Positions 1 through 12,600 of a stretch of DNA of 64,000 nt are shown here, piece after piece; the stretch's first letter is position 1, and each line of letters begins with the position of its first letter. A program made the position numbers and the translations under genes. This stretch comes from Rhineura floridana (lineage: Eukaryota; Chordata; Lepidosauria; Squamata; Rhineuridae), in assembly GCF_030035675.1 (NCBI RefSeq), contig NC_084482.1, positions 218,573,943-218,637,942 of the forward strand. Reading direction: 5' to 3'. The notes under the pieces were generated by a model, which ran no database searches, was not told the DNA's origin, and was given only the letters and a program-made list of their open reading frames with translations.

Positions 1-104
1 TCACTGGTCTTTGCTGCTTCAAAAATAAATGGATGCACAGATATCCCTGTGCTGAAACTGAGAACTCAGCCTTTACAATGGAAAGAGAATCAATGAATAA
101 GCAT

Positions 105-208
105 CCCTGATGCTCTTGGAGGTCGCTGATTCATAGGGTCGCCATAAGTCATAGTTGACTTGGAGGGATATAACAACAGCAACAAATAAATAAAATAAAT
201 AAAATATA
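105..208 (+). repeat. BovB (RTE) LINE 3' end
   Basis: This is the typical BovB tail: 'ttcatagggtcgccataagt' followed by an A-rich run with 'aacaacagcaacaaataaat'. It lies in the intron after exon 5 of the minus-strand V2R gene. The 5' part is absent, as usual for truncated LINE copies. Confidence 0.7.
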
Positions 209-494
209 AAGCAGAGTATGTGGATGCTGTGATTAAAACCAAAGAAAGGGTGTATGGTATGGGCCACATACGTCAAACCCTCTCCCTGCTTTGATTCTTG
301 CAGTTTCTGTTGCAAGCTCATCCCTGACAACTGACTGTATTCAATTCATTATGGATTTTAAGAACGAATGTATCCACATTCAAAAACGTCTTTAGAATCA
401 TCACAGAAAACGTTTCTGAGTTTCTGAGTTTCTGAAAAAGTTTTGCCGTATTTATTTTCTTCTAAGGAATTCCCTCATCCCTGGAGTTACACAC

Positions 495-621
495 CTTCCT
501 GAGTGGAGATGGTCCCTTCTGCACACGGAGCACAAGCATAGCAGCAAACTGGCTCCCCTTCTTTAGCCTTCTTGGCATATCCAGGGCGACAGCTTTTGGT
601 ACACCTGGAGCGAGGCACAAT
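495..621 (-). CDS. V2R exon 5 (cysteine-rich NCD3G domain)
   Basis: 127 nt, starting after 'tgtttattgttag' and ending before a GTGTGT donor, which is weaker than the GTAAGT seen elsewhere. It encodes the cysteine-rich linker: [11 protein letters not shown], then [20 protein letters not shown], ending ISTQE. The cysteine spacing matches family C receptors and the + strand paralogue at 46082-46208. An L1-type element is inserted only 22 bp upstream of its acceptor. Confidence 0.88.
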
Positions 622-3600
622 CTAACAATAAACACAAGGTTCAACAATGTAAGCAATGTCTTTCCCAGGAGGATCCCTCCGCCTGTGTAGCTCTGAGACG
701 GGCTCCCGTCTTAGATGAAACTTTTTCAGCTATAATTCAGTCAGAAGGGTCTTTTCTGACTGGGGATAATTTCTTCCGGATAAGGAAGAAATGTGAGATT
801 TCCCACATAGCTTTGTCGTGACTGTGGGAGTCTGGAATTCGTCAGAATTGTCTGCGAAAGAAAGGCTTCCAGCTGCTCAGACGGAGCGAGGATTTCTATG
901 CTAGCTCAGCTGAATAAGTGACCCGTTTTTTTTCTTTAAAGAACAACGGACCAGCAGGCAAACATCCTCCTGTCTATGCTTATCATTTTCTTATCTATAC
1001 AGCTAAAGAGATTTGTCAAAGTAACAGCAATTAAGATAACCTAGGTGAGTTACGACTTTCCTTCTTTACTCACGGAACTAAGGGGGAAGAAAACAAAAAT
1101 AGCCTATCTTTCTTTTATTGCAAAAAGCTGATATGGAAAATAGCATTTTAAAGATTACAACGGATGAGGGATTTCTGATTGGAAGAGATAAGAAAAATCT
1201 TTTTGATTTATAAGACTTTTGTGTAATATATGCATGGGACTATTTTTCCTGATCTACTTTTTTTTTTTACGAATCTGCTCATTCTCTCTGCTACTAGTTA
1301 TTTGGACGCTGTGAACTAAAGCTGTTTTTGCACTTCTGGGCATATAAGAGATAAGGACTGTCTAGCATGTGACGTCAGTTGGTTGGAAAGATTAACTCCT
1401 TTGTAACTGGATAAAGAAATAAAATGCTCTTTGCTTGGGACATTGAACATTGAAGGAGTTTTGTTCCTTTGGCTTTAAGAATGACAATTAAGAAGATTAT
1501 GGATGTACAAGAAGGGACTTTATTTTTAGACATGTTTCAGAAAATAATGAATGAGATTAAGTCAATAAAACAAGAACTGAGAAATAATAGACAAGCGTGG
1601 AAAATTGAATTTCACGAAATGAGACAGGAGCTGAAAGAAATTCAGGATTCTATGAGAAAGGAGAATAAAGATAGATCTGGAAAACCAAAAAAAGATGAAA
1701 GAGAAACTAAAGGCAAGGTTCAAACTTTGGAGATTGGATTAAATATGGACATGAAAAAAGATTTGGATTTCCTGGCTCTGACGGATCCTGGAGACAAATA
1801 TTATAGTTTGGAATTCAGCGCTGTCCCTGAAGGAATTGAAGAGATTGGAGATAAAGATATTATCGGTTCAAAAAATTTCCTGGACTGGAAAGATTTGATG
1901 GAATTTGAAATGGAGAAAGTTAACAGAATTAATCCCTGTTTTGTGTCAATGGAAAAATCTTCAAGAGATGTACTAGTGTATCATGTGGAAAAGAGGAACA
2001 GGGATGCGGCTTTGCAGCAATACTTCAGTGATATGTTTGGAATTCATGGCAAGAAAATATCTGTGATGGAGGAAATTCCTATCAGACTTTTATTATATGA
2101 CTATGACAGCAAGATTTTTGGATGCGTGGAGATGGAAGATGGAAGATGGACCTAATACGGATAAAGACAGAACAGCGATTTGAAATTACTGGACTTAGTA
2201 GACTTGATGAGTTGGATTAATTGACATGTTTATTTAGGAAAAAAAATTGATTGATATATATCTCAAGGATTGGAAACTTCTCTTTGACTTTTTGTGGAAG
2301 ATTAAAATGATATGATGTTAATGAGATTTGAAACCAATTAAGATAACCGCTGGAGGAAGGTGATTTTATAATCTATTAAGAGATAGGTTTGTTATATATT
2401 ATAGATTTATAGCTGAACTATGACAAATCGGAAGTCAATATTTTTATATTTTTTTTCTCTTCTTTTCTTTTTTTATTGTATTAGATATTGATTTGTGGTT
2501 TTTTTGTATTGTTTTGGTTTTGAAAATCTGAATAAAAATTAATTGAAAAAAATATAATTGTACATGTGTTGCTGGAGGGTGTATAGCTAGATTCTGCGAG
2601 TTTACATAAGATAGAAAACAGAACCATATGTCAATAAAGTCATCTTCATTGGAAAAAAAAAACACAATGTAAGCAATGTTTGTGTCTATGGAAATGATTC
2701 GTAGAGTTGGAAAAGGCCCAGTGGGATCTCTTGTTCCAGGGATCCCAAGTTACTCCAGGTCCATTTTTCACAGAATCACTTTTGATGCAGAAAGGCATGG
2801 CAGGGAGACCTCTTTGGCATGTGTAAATGAGTTAACATCAGGGTAGGAAGTACAGGGAAGACTGGAAACCTGATGCCACAAGCTAGGAAAGGAGAGTCTT
2901 TTTAACAAGGGGGGGGACAAAGAGGATGTATTGACATTGGATGAGTGATCAATGACTTTTTGGTTCAAATATCAGGAAACGCAGAGCTGTATGTAGCATG
3001 CATTATTTCACAGGTTTCAAGCTGATAATGAAACCCACCTGGGATGCACATTTGTGACATAACGTGGCCCAGCAAACTGGTGTTTTAAAGCAGGTGTTTT
3101 CTGCAACACGTTCTTAGTAACGTTGATTTAGTGGTGGGTATATTCTGCTTTAGCTTGTTCTGGGATTCTTCCCCAATGCTACCTATTTATTGCTCTCCGG
3201 AGGGTAAGAACGGATGGATCTGTCAAATGCGGTTCTCTCCGTTTCTCATTTTTCCGTTCTGAAATTTGGTTCTCCACATTTCTGCAGCAATTTGTGAATT
3301 TTTGTTTTATCCTCATGAAAATCTTCAGCATTTTAGTGTGAATTTCTCCTAATGAATACATCTTCGTATACAGTTTTGCCTAATGTACACATTTTTTGCA
3401 AGAAAATTCTTCTAATACAATGCATTTTTGTATGGTATTTTCACTAATATATTCTTCTTTATGCACACTTTGCCCATATGTATGCATTTTTGTAACTGCA
3501 CCACAACATTTAGAAAAGTGTGGATTTCAAAGGATTACTGTGTTTCTGTTCTCAGATTGTTTCAGAAAGTGCAAATTTGATAAATGTGGCTTAAATGCAA

Positions 3601-6600
3601 ACTGAAATAAATTTCATCCCTACCAGAGGGGCTATAGTGCAAAAATAGTCAGACAAAACTAAACCAGAATATTTGTGGTATAAGAGGTTATGGGATTTCA
3701 AAAGGAAATTAAGGGATATGCACTAATTGGAAATGAAGGAGTGTGATTACCCTAAAACCTTTGCAGGTGTAAACAGTATTGAAAAAGGGAGCTCATATGA
3801 CCATCCTGATGAATGCACAATAAAAAGGATGCCTGGAGGAGCCACGGATTGATGGATTGACCATTATCATCTTTTTTCCAGTGGTGAATGGGTTTTTCTC
3901 ATCTGGCCAAGAGAATGTTGCCCTGACACCATTGTCAGCCTGCTGTCACAATTTTTCAAAGCACTTTAAGGACAAAATCACTCAGATTTGGATAGAGTTG
4001 GATACCACAGTTAGAGCAAATCCAAAGGAGTTGTCCGGAGCATACTCTGATCCATCTCTACTATCTCTATCAGTTTTTATTATTTCAGCATGAGGATATG
4101 AACAAGCTACCTGAAGAAGTGCGGCTGACCACCTGCCCCCTTGACCCTTGCCCATATTAGCTTCGTAGAGCTAGCTGAAGGGAGTTGACTGGGTGGGTCC
4201 AGGCAGTGATCATTGCTTCACTGGAGAAGGGGCAAGTACCATTCATCCTGACGAAGATGGTAGTGTGGATCTATCTATCTATAGGATGGCAAAATGATAA
4301 CAGATGACAAAGAAAAGGCAAAAGTGCTCAATTCCTACTTTGGCTCAGTCTTCTCCCAAAAAAGGGTCTATGACCCTCCCGGGATACATGAAGTAGAAGG
4401 GGCAGGATTGGAGCTTGAGATTGATAGACAAATGGTCAAGGAATAACTAATCACTTTGAATGAGTTCAAATCTCCAGGGCCTGATAAACTGCATCCTAGA
4501 GTATTGAAGGAACTGGCTGAAGAACTCTCAGAACTGCTGTCTATTATCTTTTTGAAATCATGGAGGACTGGTGAAGTGCCAGATGACTGGAGGAGAGCTA
4601 ATGTTGTCCCTATCTTCAAATAGGGTAAGAAGGAGGAATCGGGGAACTACAGACCAGTCAGCCTAACATCAATCCCTGGAAAAATTCTGGAGCAGATTAT
4701 AAAGCAGTCAATCTGTAAGCACCTTGAAAGCAATGCAGTGATTACTAGGAGCCAACATGGATTTATGAAGAACAAATCCTGCCAAACTAATCGTATCTCA
4801 TTTTTTGACTGGGTAACCTCCTTTGTAGACTGTGGGGATGCTGTGGACATAATATATCTCAACTTCAGCAAAGCTTTTGACAAAGTGCCCCACAATATTC
4901 TGATTAGCAAGCTAGCTAAATGTGGGCTGGATGAAACAACTATCAGATGGATCCACAGTTGGTTCCAGAATCATACTCAAAGAGTGCTTATCAATGGTTC
5001 CTTCTCAAACTGGGCAGAAGTAACGAGTGGGGTACCACAGGGCTCGGTCCTGGGCCCAGTGCTATTCAACATTTTTATTAACAACTTGGATGAGGAGGTA
5101 CAAAGCATGCTTATCAAATTTGCAGATGATACAAAGTTGGGGGGCATAGCCAATACCTTGGAAGACAGAAAGAAAATTCAAAGGGACCTTGATGGGCTGG
5201 AGCATTGGGCTGAAAACAACAGAATGAAATTCAACAGGGATAAATGCAAAGTTCTACACTCAGGAAAAAGAAACCAAATGCACAGTTATAAGATGGGGGA
5301 TACTTGGCTCAGCAGTACGACATGTGAGAAGGATCTTGGAATTGTTGTTGATCACAAGCTGAATATGAGCCAACAGTGTGAAGTGGCTGAAAAAATGGCA
5401 AATGCTATATTAGGCTGCATTAACAGAAGTATAGTTTCCAGATCGTGTGAAGTACTAGTTCCCCTCTTTTCAACACTGGTTAGGCCTCATCTTGAATACT
5501 ATGTCCAGTTCTGGTCTCCGCACTTCAAGAAGAATGCAGACAAACTGGAACAGGTTCAGAGGAGGGCAACAAGGATGATCAGGGGACTGGAAACAAAGCC
5601 CTATGAGGAGAGACTGAAAGAACTGGGCATATTTAGCCTGGAGAAGAGAAGACTGAGGGGAGATATGATAGCACTCTTTAAGTACATGAAAGGTTGTCAC
5701 ATAGAGGAGGGCTGGAATCTCTTCTTGATTGTCCCGGAGTGCAGGACACGGAATAATGGGCTCAAGTTGCAGGAAGCAACTGGACATCAGGAAAAACTTC
5801 CTAACTGTTAGAGCCATTGGACAATGGAACCAATGACCTAGAGAGGTAGTGGGCTCTCCGACACTGGAGTCATTCAAGAGGCAGCTGGACAGCCATTTGT
5901 CGGGAATGCTTTGATTTGGATTCCTGCATTGAGTAGGGGGTTGGACTCGATGGCTTTATAGGCCCCTTCCAACTCTACTATTCTATGATTCTATGATCAC
6001 CCACTGGTGAATGGTCCCCTTGTTGGGCAAGGTGCTTGAAAAGGTGGTGGCACTCCAGCTTCAGGCATACTTGGAAGAAACTGATTACTTGCATCCATTC
6101 CTATCTGGCTTCAGGCCCATTCATGGCACTAAAACTGCCTTGGTCAGCTGGTTGATGCCATTTGTTGGGAGAGAGGTAGGGGGAGTACAACCTTCCTTGT
6201 TCTCCTGCATCTCTCAGTGGCTTTCAATAGTGTTGACCATGGTATCCTTCTGGAGTGTCTCAGAGAGGTGAGAGCTGGAGGAACTGAATTTCAGTGGTTC
6301 CGTTTCTACCTCTAGAATTGTTTCCAGAAAATAGTTATGGGAGGCTACTGTTCAATATCATGGGAGTTCTCCTGTGGTGTCTCTCAAGGTTGCATCTCTC
6401 CCCCAATGCTACTTACCATCTATATGAAACTACTGGAAGCTGTCACAAGCAGATATGGAGTGACCCCAATAAGCCGATGACACCCTGCTCTGTCTCTCTG
6501 TTCCATCTGAACTGGGAAAGGCAATTGAGATGTTAGAGCAGTCATTGGAGTCGGTGATGGGGTGTATGTGGGCCAATAAATTAAACCTGAATCCTGAAAA

Positions 6601-9600
6601 GGCAGAGATGTTATGTGTCCCAGGTTCTTGAGTCTGAGAGGTAGGGAGACAACTTCTCCTCGGTGGAGTTGCATGTCCCTGGAAGGAGTAGCTCTGTAAA
6701 TTGGGGGTGCTCCTGGATCCAACATTGTGGCTAGGAGTGCCTTTTTCTTGCTGTGGCTAGTTCACTAGCTATGGCCTCTTTTGGACAGCTATGTCCTAAC
6801 CACAGTATTCCACGATCTGGTAACTCCTTCCCTACAGACTACCTCTTCAGCTTCAGATGCTCTCAGAAACAGCAGACGGGGGCATCTTGGGTAGTTTATC
6901 TGCCCTAATAAGCTTGGGGAGCGGCCCAGAAGAGGGCCTTCTCTGTGGCAGCCCCTAAGTTGTGGAATTTCCTCCCCACAGAGGTGTATCTGCCACCTTC
7001 ATTATACAGCTTTCACTGTATGCTGAAGACGCACCTCTTCGCTCTGGAACAACTTCAGCTAGTGCATGGGGATTAATCCCCTGTCCTCCCCCTGCACACG
7101 ACCCACACCATCTCCAAATACACTCAATACAGCTGCACACTTTAAGGACCCACTATAGTTGTAATTGTGTCCCACCCTCGGACCTTGTGGTGAAGGGTTG
7201 TTGTTGTTGTTGTTGTTGGTAGTAGTAGTAGTAGTAGCTTTGAATGCAGAAGTCTCATTTGTTCAATTATTTGGGATAAGATTTTACAATCCCAGCTATG
7301 TTGAATGGTAAATTAAAATGATAGGCAACCACTTCAGATCGAAGCCAAATAAGGCTCATGTTCAAAAGCAGCAGCACCATCCAATCAACACTAAAACAGC
7401 TGTCCACGGGCCCTGGAGAACAGTAAAGGCAGCACTGCTGGGTTGGGCTGGTTAAGGGCCTTTAGAGATGTTGGTGCCCTTGGCCCATGGCCAACCATCT
7501 TGACTGTGAGCGCTGCAAAACCCTCTCCCTGTTTGCTGGCCTCTTTCCACCTGAGAGGGAGGGGCTCTTGCTGGCTTAATCTTAAACAGCTGCTACTCCC
7601 TGCAGATGCCAGAGGCCTTTTGACTGGTGGGTGTTCTTCAGGGGCTTCTGTTTGGGTCAAAATTTGATCCTGGAGGTCAGTTATTTTTTGCTGTTATTGG
7701 GATTATGTTTTGCCTTATATTGTTGGAGAGTCTTATGAATTATAATGGTATTGTTTCAATTTATTGCATATTTCTTAATTAGATGTTTTCTTTAACTTAT
7801 CGGCTGTTGGAATTTTGTTTTGTAACTGAATGTATTATGTAACCTTTTTCATGTTGTGAGCTGCTTTGGGCACAAATTACTATGGAAAGGCGGCATACAA
7901 CTAAACCACGATGAGTATGATGACCACCTGTACAGGACTTTTCCAGGGTTCCAAAATGGACAGGGAGCCTCAGCCACAGAGATATGAGGCTTCCCGCTTC
8001 ACACAGCTTCTGTGCAAGGTGTGAAAGGTTAGCCCCCTTGCCAGTTCCCAGCCCTGAACTATGTTCATTAGGACTTACTCCCTGGTAAGTGTGCAAAGGA
8101 TTGCCATCAAAATAATTTATGGATTTTTCAACCAATTATAAGAGCTTATCAGATGTCACATGGAACAAAGCATCCCCTACCTGGTGAAACCTCTTGGGCC
8201 ACACAATGGCTTCTGGGTTAATGGTGAACTTTATGTTAGCGGAGGTCTCTCTCTCTATACTCCCAATTTTCAATCTAACACAAGACTCATTGGGAAACAT
8301 CACCCAGTTCAGAATGTCAAAGTTGGCTGGCAGCTCCCCATTCTCATCAAAATGCAGTCCACCCATGGAAGCATTCAAAAATTGGATTTCTTTTAAGAAA
8401 TGGTGAAGCTGAATTGACAGAGAAAACACCAGTATTAAGAAAAAAATGGAAACATGTTTGATATCTCAGCCCTACTCACATTGAGATCTAGTCTTCTTCA
8501 AGTTGGGACTAGTGCATGCCTCTTATGGACACATAAGCCTCATTCAGGCATTTTCTTCTCTTCTTTTTTTTATAGCCTGCCTTTCATATAAAAACAAAGT
8601 GCTTTACAGAATAAAATAAATACAAAAGACAACAGAATTCTCAAATCACTGACATTCCACTGAAATCCAAAGGATGGCAGTACTACAATGGCTGGTTCAG
8701 GAATGCAATTATGAATAGAGATGCTATAACCAGCTGGTGGGAGGCTATCTCTAGCAGAAGGTTATCCCACAGTTTCAGGGCCCCTGCAGAGAAGGCCCCA
8801 GTGCCTGATTTAGGAACAAGCCAAGCAAGCTGTGTCTTAGGGCCTCACATTATGAGGAGCCTCTAAACATGTTGGTGATAACTAAGAAGTTTGATTAAAC
8901 TGAAATGGCTTTGGCTTAAATAATCTTTCCAATAAAACCACCACCAAAATTCTGAACCCTAACTTCCCCATCCCAGTCCACACCTAGTCACATCCAGGGC
9001 TGCTGGAGTACTTGCACCATCAACAGGTTGTCCAACCTCACCTCAGACCTCAACAGAAGACAATGGGAGCTAGCCTACCAACACATTCTAAAGCCCCATT
9101 CCACACCAGGCATCATTTCTGCTAATCCCCTCCTTGCCACTTTCCCACCTCCCCCCCCTCTTTCTTTTTCATGGTATGGAGGCTCTGAATCTTGACATGG
9201 CTTTGGGCCTCAGCATGTCTTAATCCAGCCCCAGAAGGCCCTCATAGTTCTACACAAAGCTAACATCAGCAAAAGAGCAGGACATGGGATGGTGTTGAGT
9301 AGACCCTCTGCCTGGTTCAAACATCTGAAAGGAGAGGGAGCCTTCTCACCTATAGGCTTCCATGCGATCTGGAACCCCTACTGCTCAGGGTTCCAGATTG
9401 TATAGAAACCTGCAAATGTAAATCATCCCCCTTCACTTCAGACTGGGTTGGCCACTTCACCCATCAAAAGAGGACACAGTTCTGCATAAAATTTGCATGT
9501 GCTAATTTATGAGTATAAACACCAATTCAGAAACAGTAAATATGATTCAAATAGAAATACAGTATATCCCATTGTGGTGAAGACTAAGACAAAGACGCCT

Positions 9601-12600
9601 GTATGCCTGTCCAGTTGCTAACTGTTGATGGCCGACTTCAAGACCTAGCAGAGACAGAGGGGGAGGGGAAGAGAGTCCCCCTTTTAGCTAAGAAGGCTGG
9701 ATCTCTCTCAGGCCATCAGGGAGGCACCACTGGAAAACAGAATATTCTTCTGACACAGCCATAGTGGGAGGAAAAGCTGATCTCCACCAGGAACCTCACA
9801 AATTGGATTTGCCTCAGAAATAAACAAATGTTTTGCCTTACTACAATTTTTGTGTCTGGATCCAGGACAATGAAGATTCAAAAGTTGGGCCAATTGATTG
9901 CAGTTTGCAAAGAAAGGAAAGGAAATACCTGCCATGGCTGCAGTTTTTGAAGTTTCAACCTGTCTCTTCCACCCACCATCAACGCCTTCTTTGCTCTGGG
10001 GGAATAGGCAGCACTTAAGGCCTGAGCCACAGCTTGGACACCGAAGTAAGTGCTGTAGCTGTCTTGAGACAGGGCCCTCTCAAGCTCCTCTTGGGGCAAA
10101 GTCTCTAGATTTTCCTTCTCTCTGCATCTTGTCCAACCTCTCACAGACAACACGCTCTTGGAATATAAACAATGAAATGCTTTCTCCCAAAATTGGTCCT
10201 GAGCATCTGAGAATGGGTCATAGAAGTCATGTTTTGTTCTTACTTGGGGCTTCCTTACAAAGGACAGAGAACCGTGGAAGTACTGGAAGCCATAAGGACC
10301 AAAAGACAAGTTAAAGTCCATCTCCTGAAAAGCGGTTGTGATCCAGACTTTTGCCCCAATTCGTTTATCAAATGCTTGTAGTGTCATGATTGGATCCCAT
10401 CCCATTTGAGCATTCTCATAGTAAACAATTACGTTGACTTCTCTCCATATGAGAAACGGTTTACTCGGGATGGGCGCTTTGTACAGGTTCTTTTCTGGTA
10501 TTCTTTCTGAGAAGGCAACACAAATCCCACTGTCAATCATCAGAGGTGTCAAGGCATTCATGAACCTTTCTCCTGTGTCACTGTCTGGAGCAATGAGACC
10601 GATCCACGTCCAGCCAAAATGCAGGAGCAACTTGATAATCCCCACGGGCTGAGTTTCATCCTTTGGGACCATCCGGTAGACAAAAGGGAACTTGGTTTTA
10701 TCATTAAGAGCCTGAGCATTTAAGCCATAACTGATCTAGTGAGGAAAGGAAGAGACTAGTGTTTGGTTCTGCTTTCAGGAAGCAATATGAGGTATTTAGT
10801 CACATTAAATGATTAATATCTAACAAAGGATCCTTCCAGACTGTTCCTATTTTCAGGTAAGATTCAATCACCCACCGGCAAATTTAGGTTGCACAATTAT
10901 ATTTGATCGGGAGGTCTTGCACAACTACTGCCGCCCTGAGCTCCTACTGGGTGGAATATAAATAAATAAATAAATAACCTGCTTCCCCAAAAGATTGAAG
11001 TTTTTGTAATAAGGAAAGTGATAGGAAAATGCACTTCAAAGTATGGGATAACAATTGCTTTGATGCAACAGAATGAATGCTTTTTAAACAGCCAATGTGG
11101 CAGCAAAGAGTGCTAATATATCTAATTGCCTCAAGATCCCTTTGCAGTGCATTGCAGTCACTGTAGGATTCACATCAGTGGTGGCCGCCCACCCAGTGTC
11201 AAACCACAGCATCCCACACTAAACCTTCCTTTCTATTTTTTTTTTACAATAATTTTTATTCAAATTTTCATAAAACATAGAAAACAAAATCATAAAACAT
11301 TCAAAGACAAAAAACAAAACAAAACAAAAATGATTAAACAATAAAATAAAATAAAATAAAATGTTGACTTCCCATTTGTCACATATCAAATCAGTTATAG
11401 GTCTACAATATATAACAATCCTGTCTCTTAAATCATATTATAAAATCACTTTCCTCCAGTAGTTATCTTAATTAATCATCAAATCTCATAAACATTACTT
11501 TATTCTTTCCACAAAAAGTCAAAGAGAGGTTTCAATTCTTTAAGAAATATATCTATCAATTTTTCTCCAAATAAACATGTCAATTAATCCATCTCAATAA
11601 TTATAATAATCTTATTGTCATAACCATAGTCCAAATAAACATTTCGATTAATCCATCTCATCAGAATCTGTTAGGTCCAATAATTTCAATAGCCATTATT
11701 CCATTATCCCTATTAGTTCCATCTTCCATCTTCAATAGTCCTGTTAAGTCCAGTAATTTCAGTGTCCAATCTTCCATTATCAGTATTCCATAATAATCTT
11801 GCTGTTGTAGCCATAGTCATATAATAAGAGTCTGATGGGAATTTCCTCTATCCCAAATATTTTCTTGCCATCCATTCTGAATAAGTTGCTGAAATACTGT
11901 TGTAAAGTCATATCTGTGTTCTTCTTTTTTACAAAATGCACTGGCTCATCTCTTAAGAGTTTTTCCATTGTCACATGGCTGCAGTTTATTCCATAGATTT
12001 TCTCTATATCAAGCTCCATCACATCATTCCAGTCCAGAAGATTATCCAAGCCATTGATAACTTTATCTCTAATATCTTCATTAATTTCTTCAGAGATAAC
12101 GTTAAATTCCAAACAGTAGATTTTATTTCTAAAATCCATAAACTCCAGATCTTTTTCCAGTTCCACATTTGTTCCAATCTCCAGGGCTTGTATCTTCCCT
12201 TTATTTTTTCTTTTCTCATCTCTGATCTCATTCTCCTCTCTCACAGGGTCCCCTATTTCTTTAAGCTCCTGCGTCATTTTGCTCAGTTCAATTTTCAGCT
12301 CCTTACTACCCTGTCGCAGGGTTTGTTTCGTTATCTCAATCTCATCCATTATTTTCTGAAACATAATTACTTCCAGATTCTCAGCCACTTTCTTGATTGC
12401 CATTTTTAAAACCACGAAAACAAAGCAAAACAAAAATAAAGAAGAACCACTTCTTATTTCAGCAACAATTGGGTTAATATTCCAGGCTTGATGACATCAC
12501 AGTATAAACAGAGCAACCTGCCTTATCTCTCTTGTGCAAGAATGCAAAACAAATTTAGTTCCCAGCATCAAAACAGTTAGTGGCGTCGTGAAGAAGCAGA

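Noticed and set aside
1481-2155. A 224-residue intact ORF as a possible new host gene
   Set aside because: It lies within a repeat with target duplications, has L1 ORF1p features, and has a related copy at 11780-12403.
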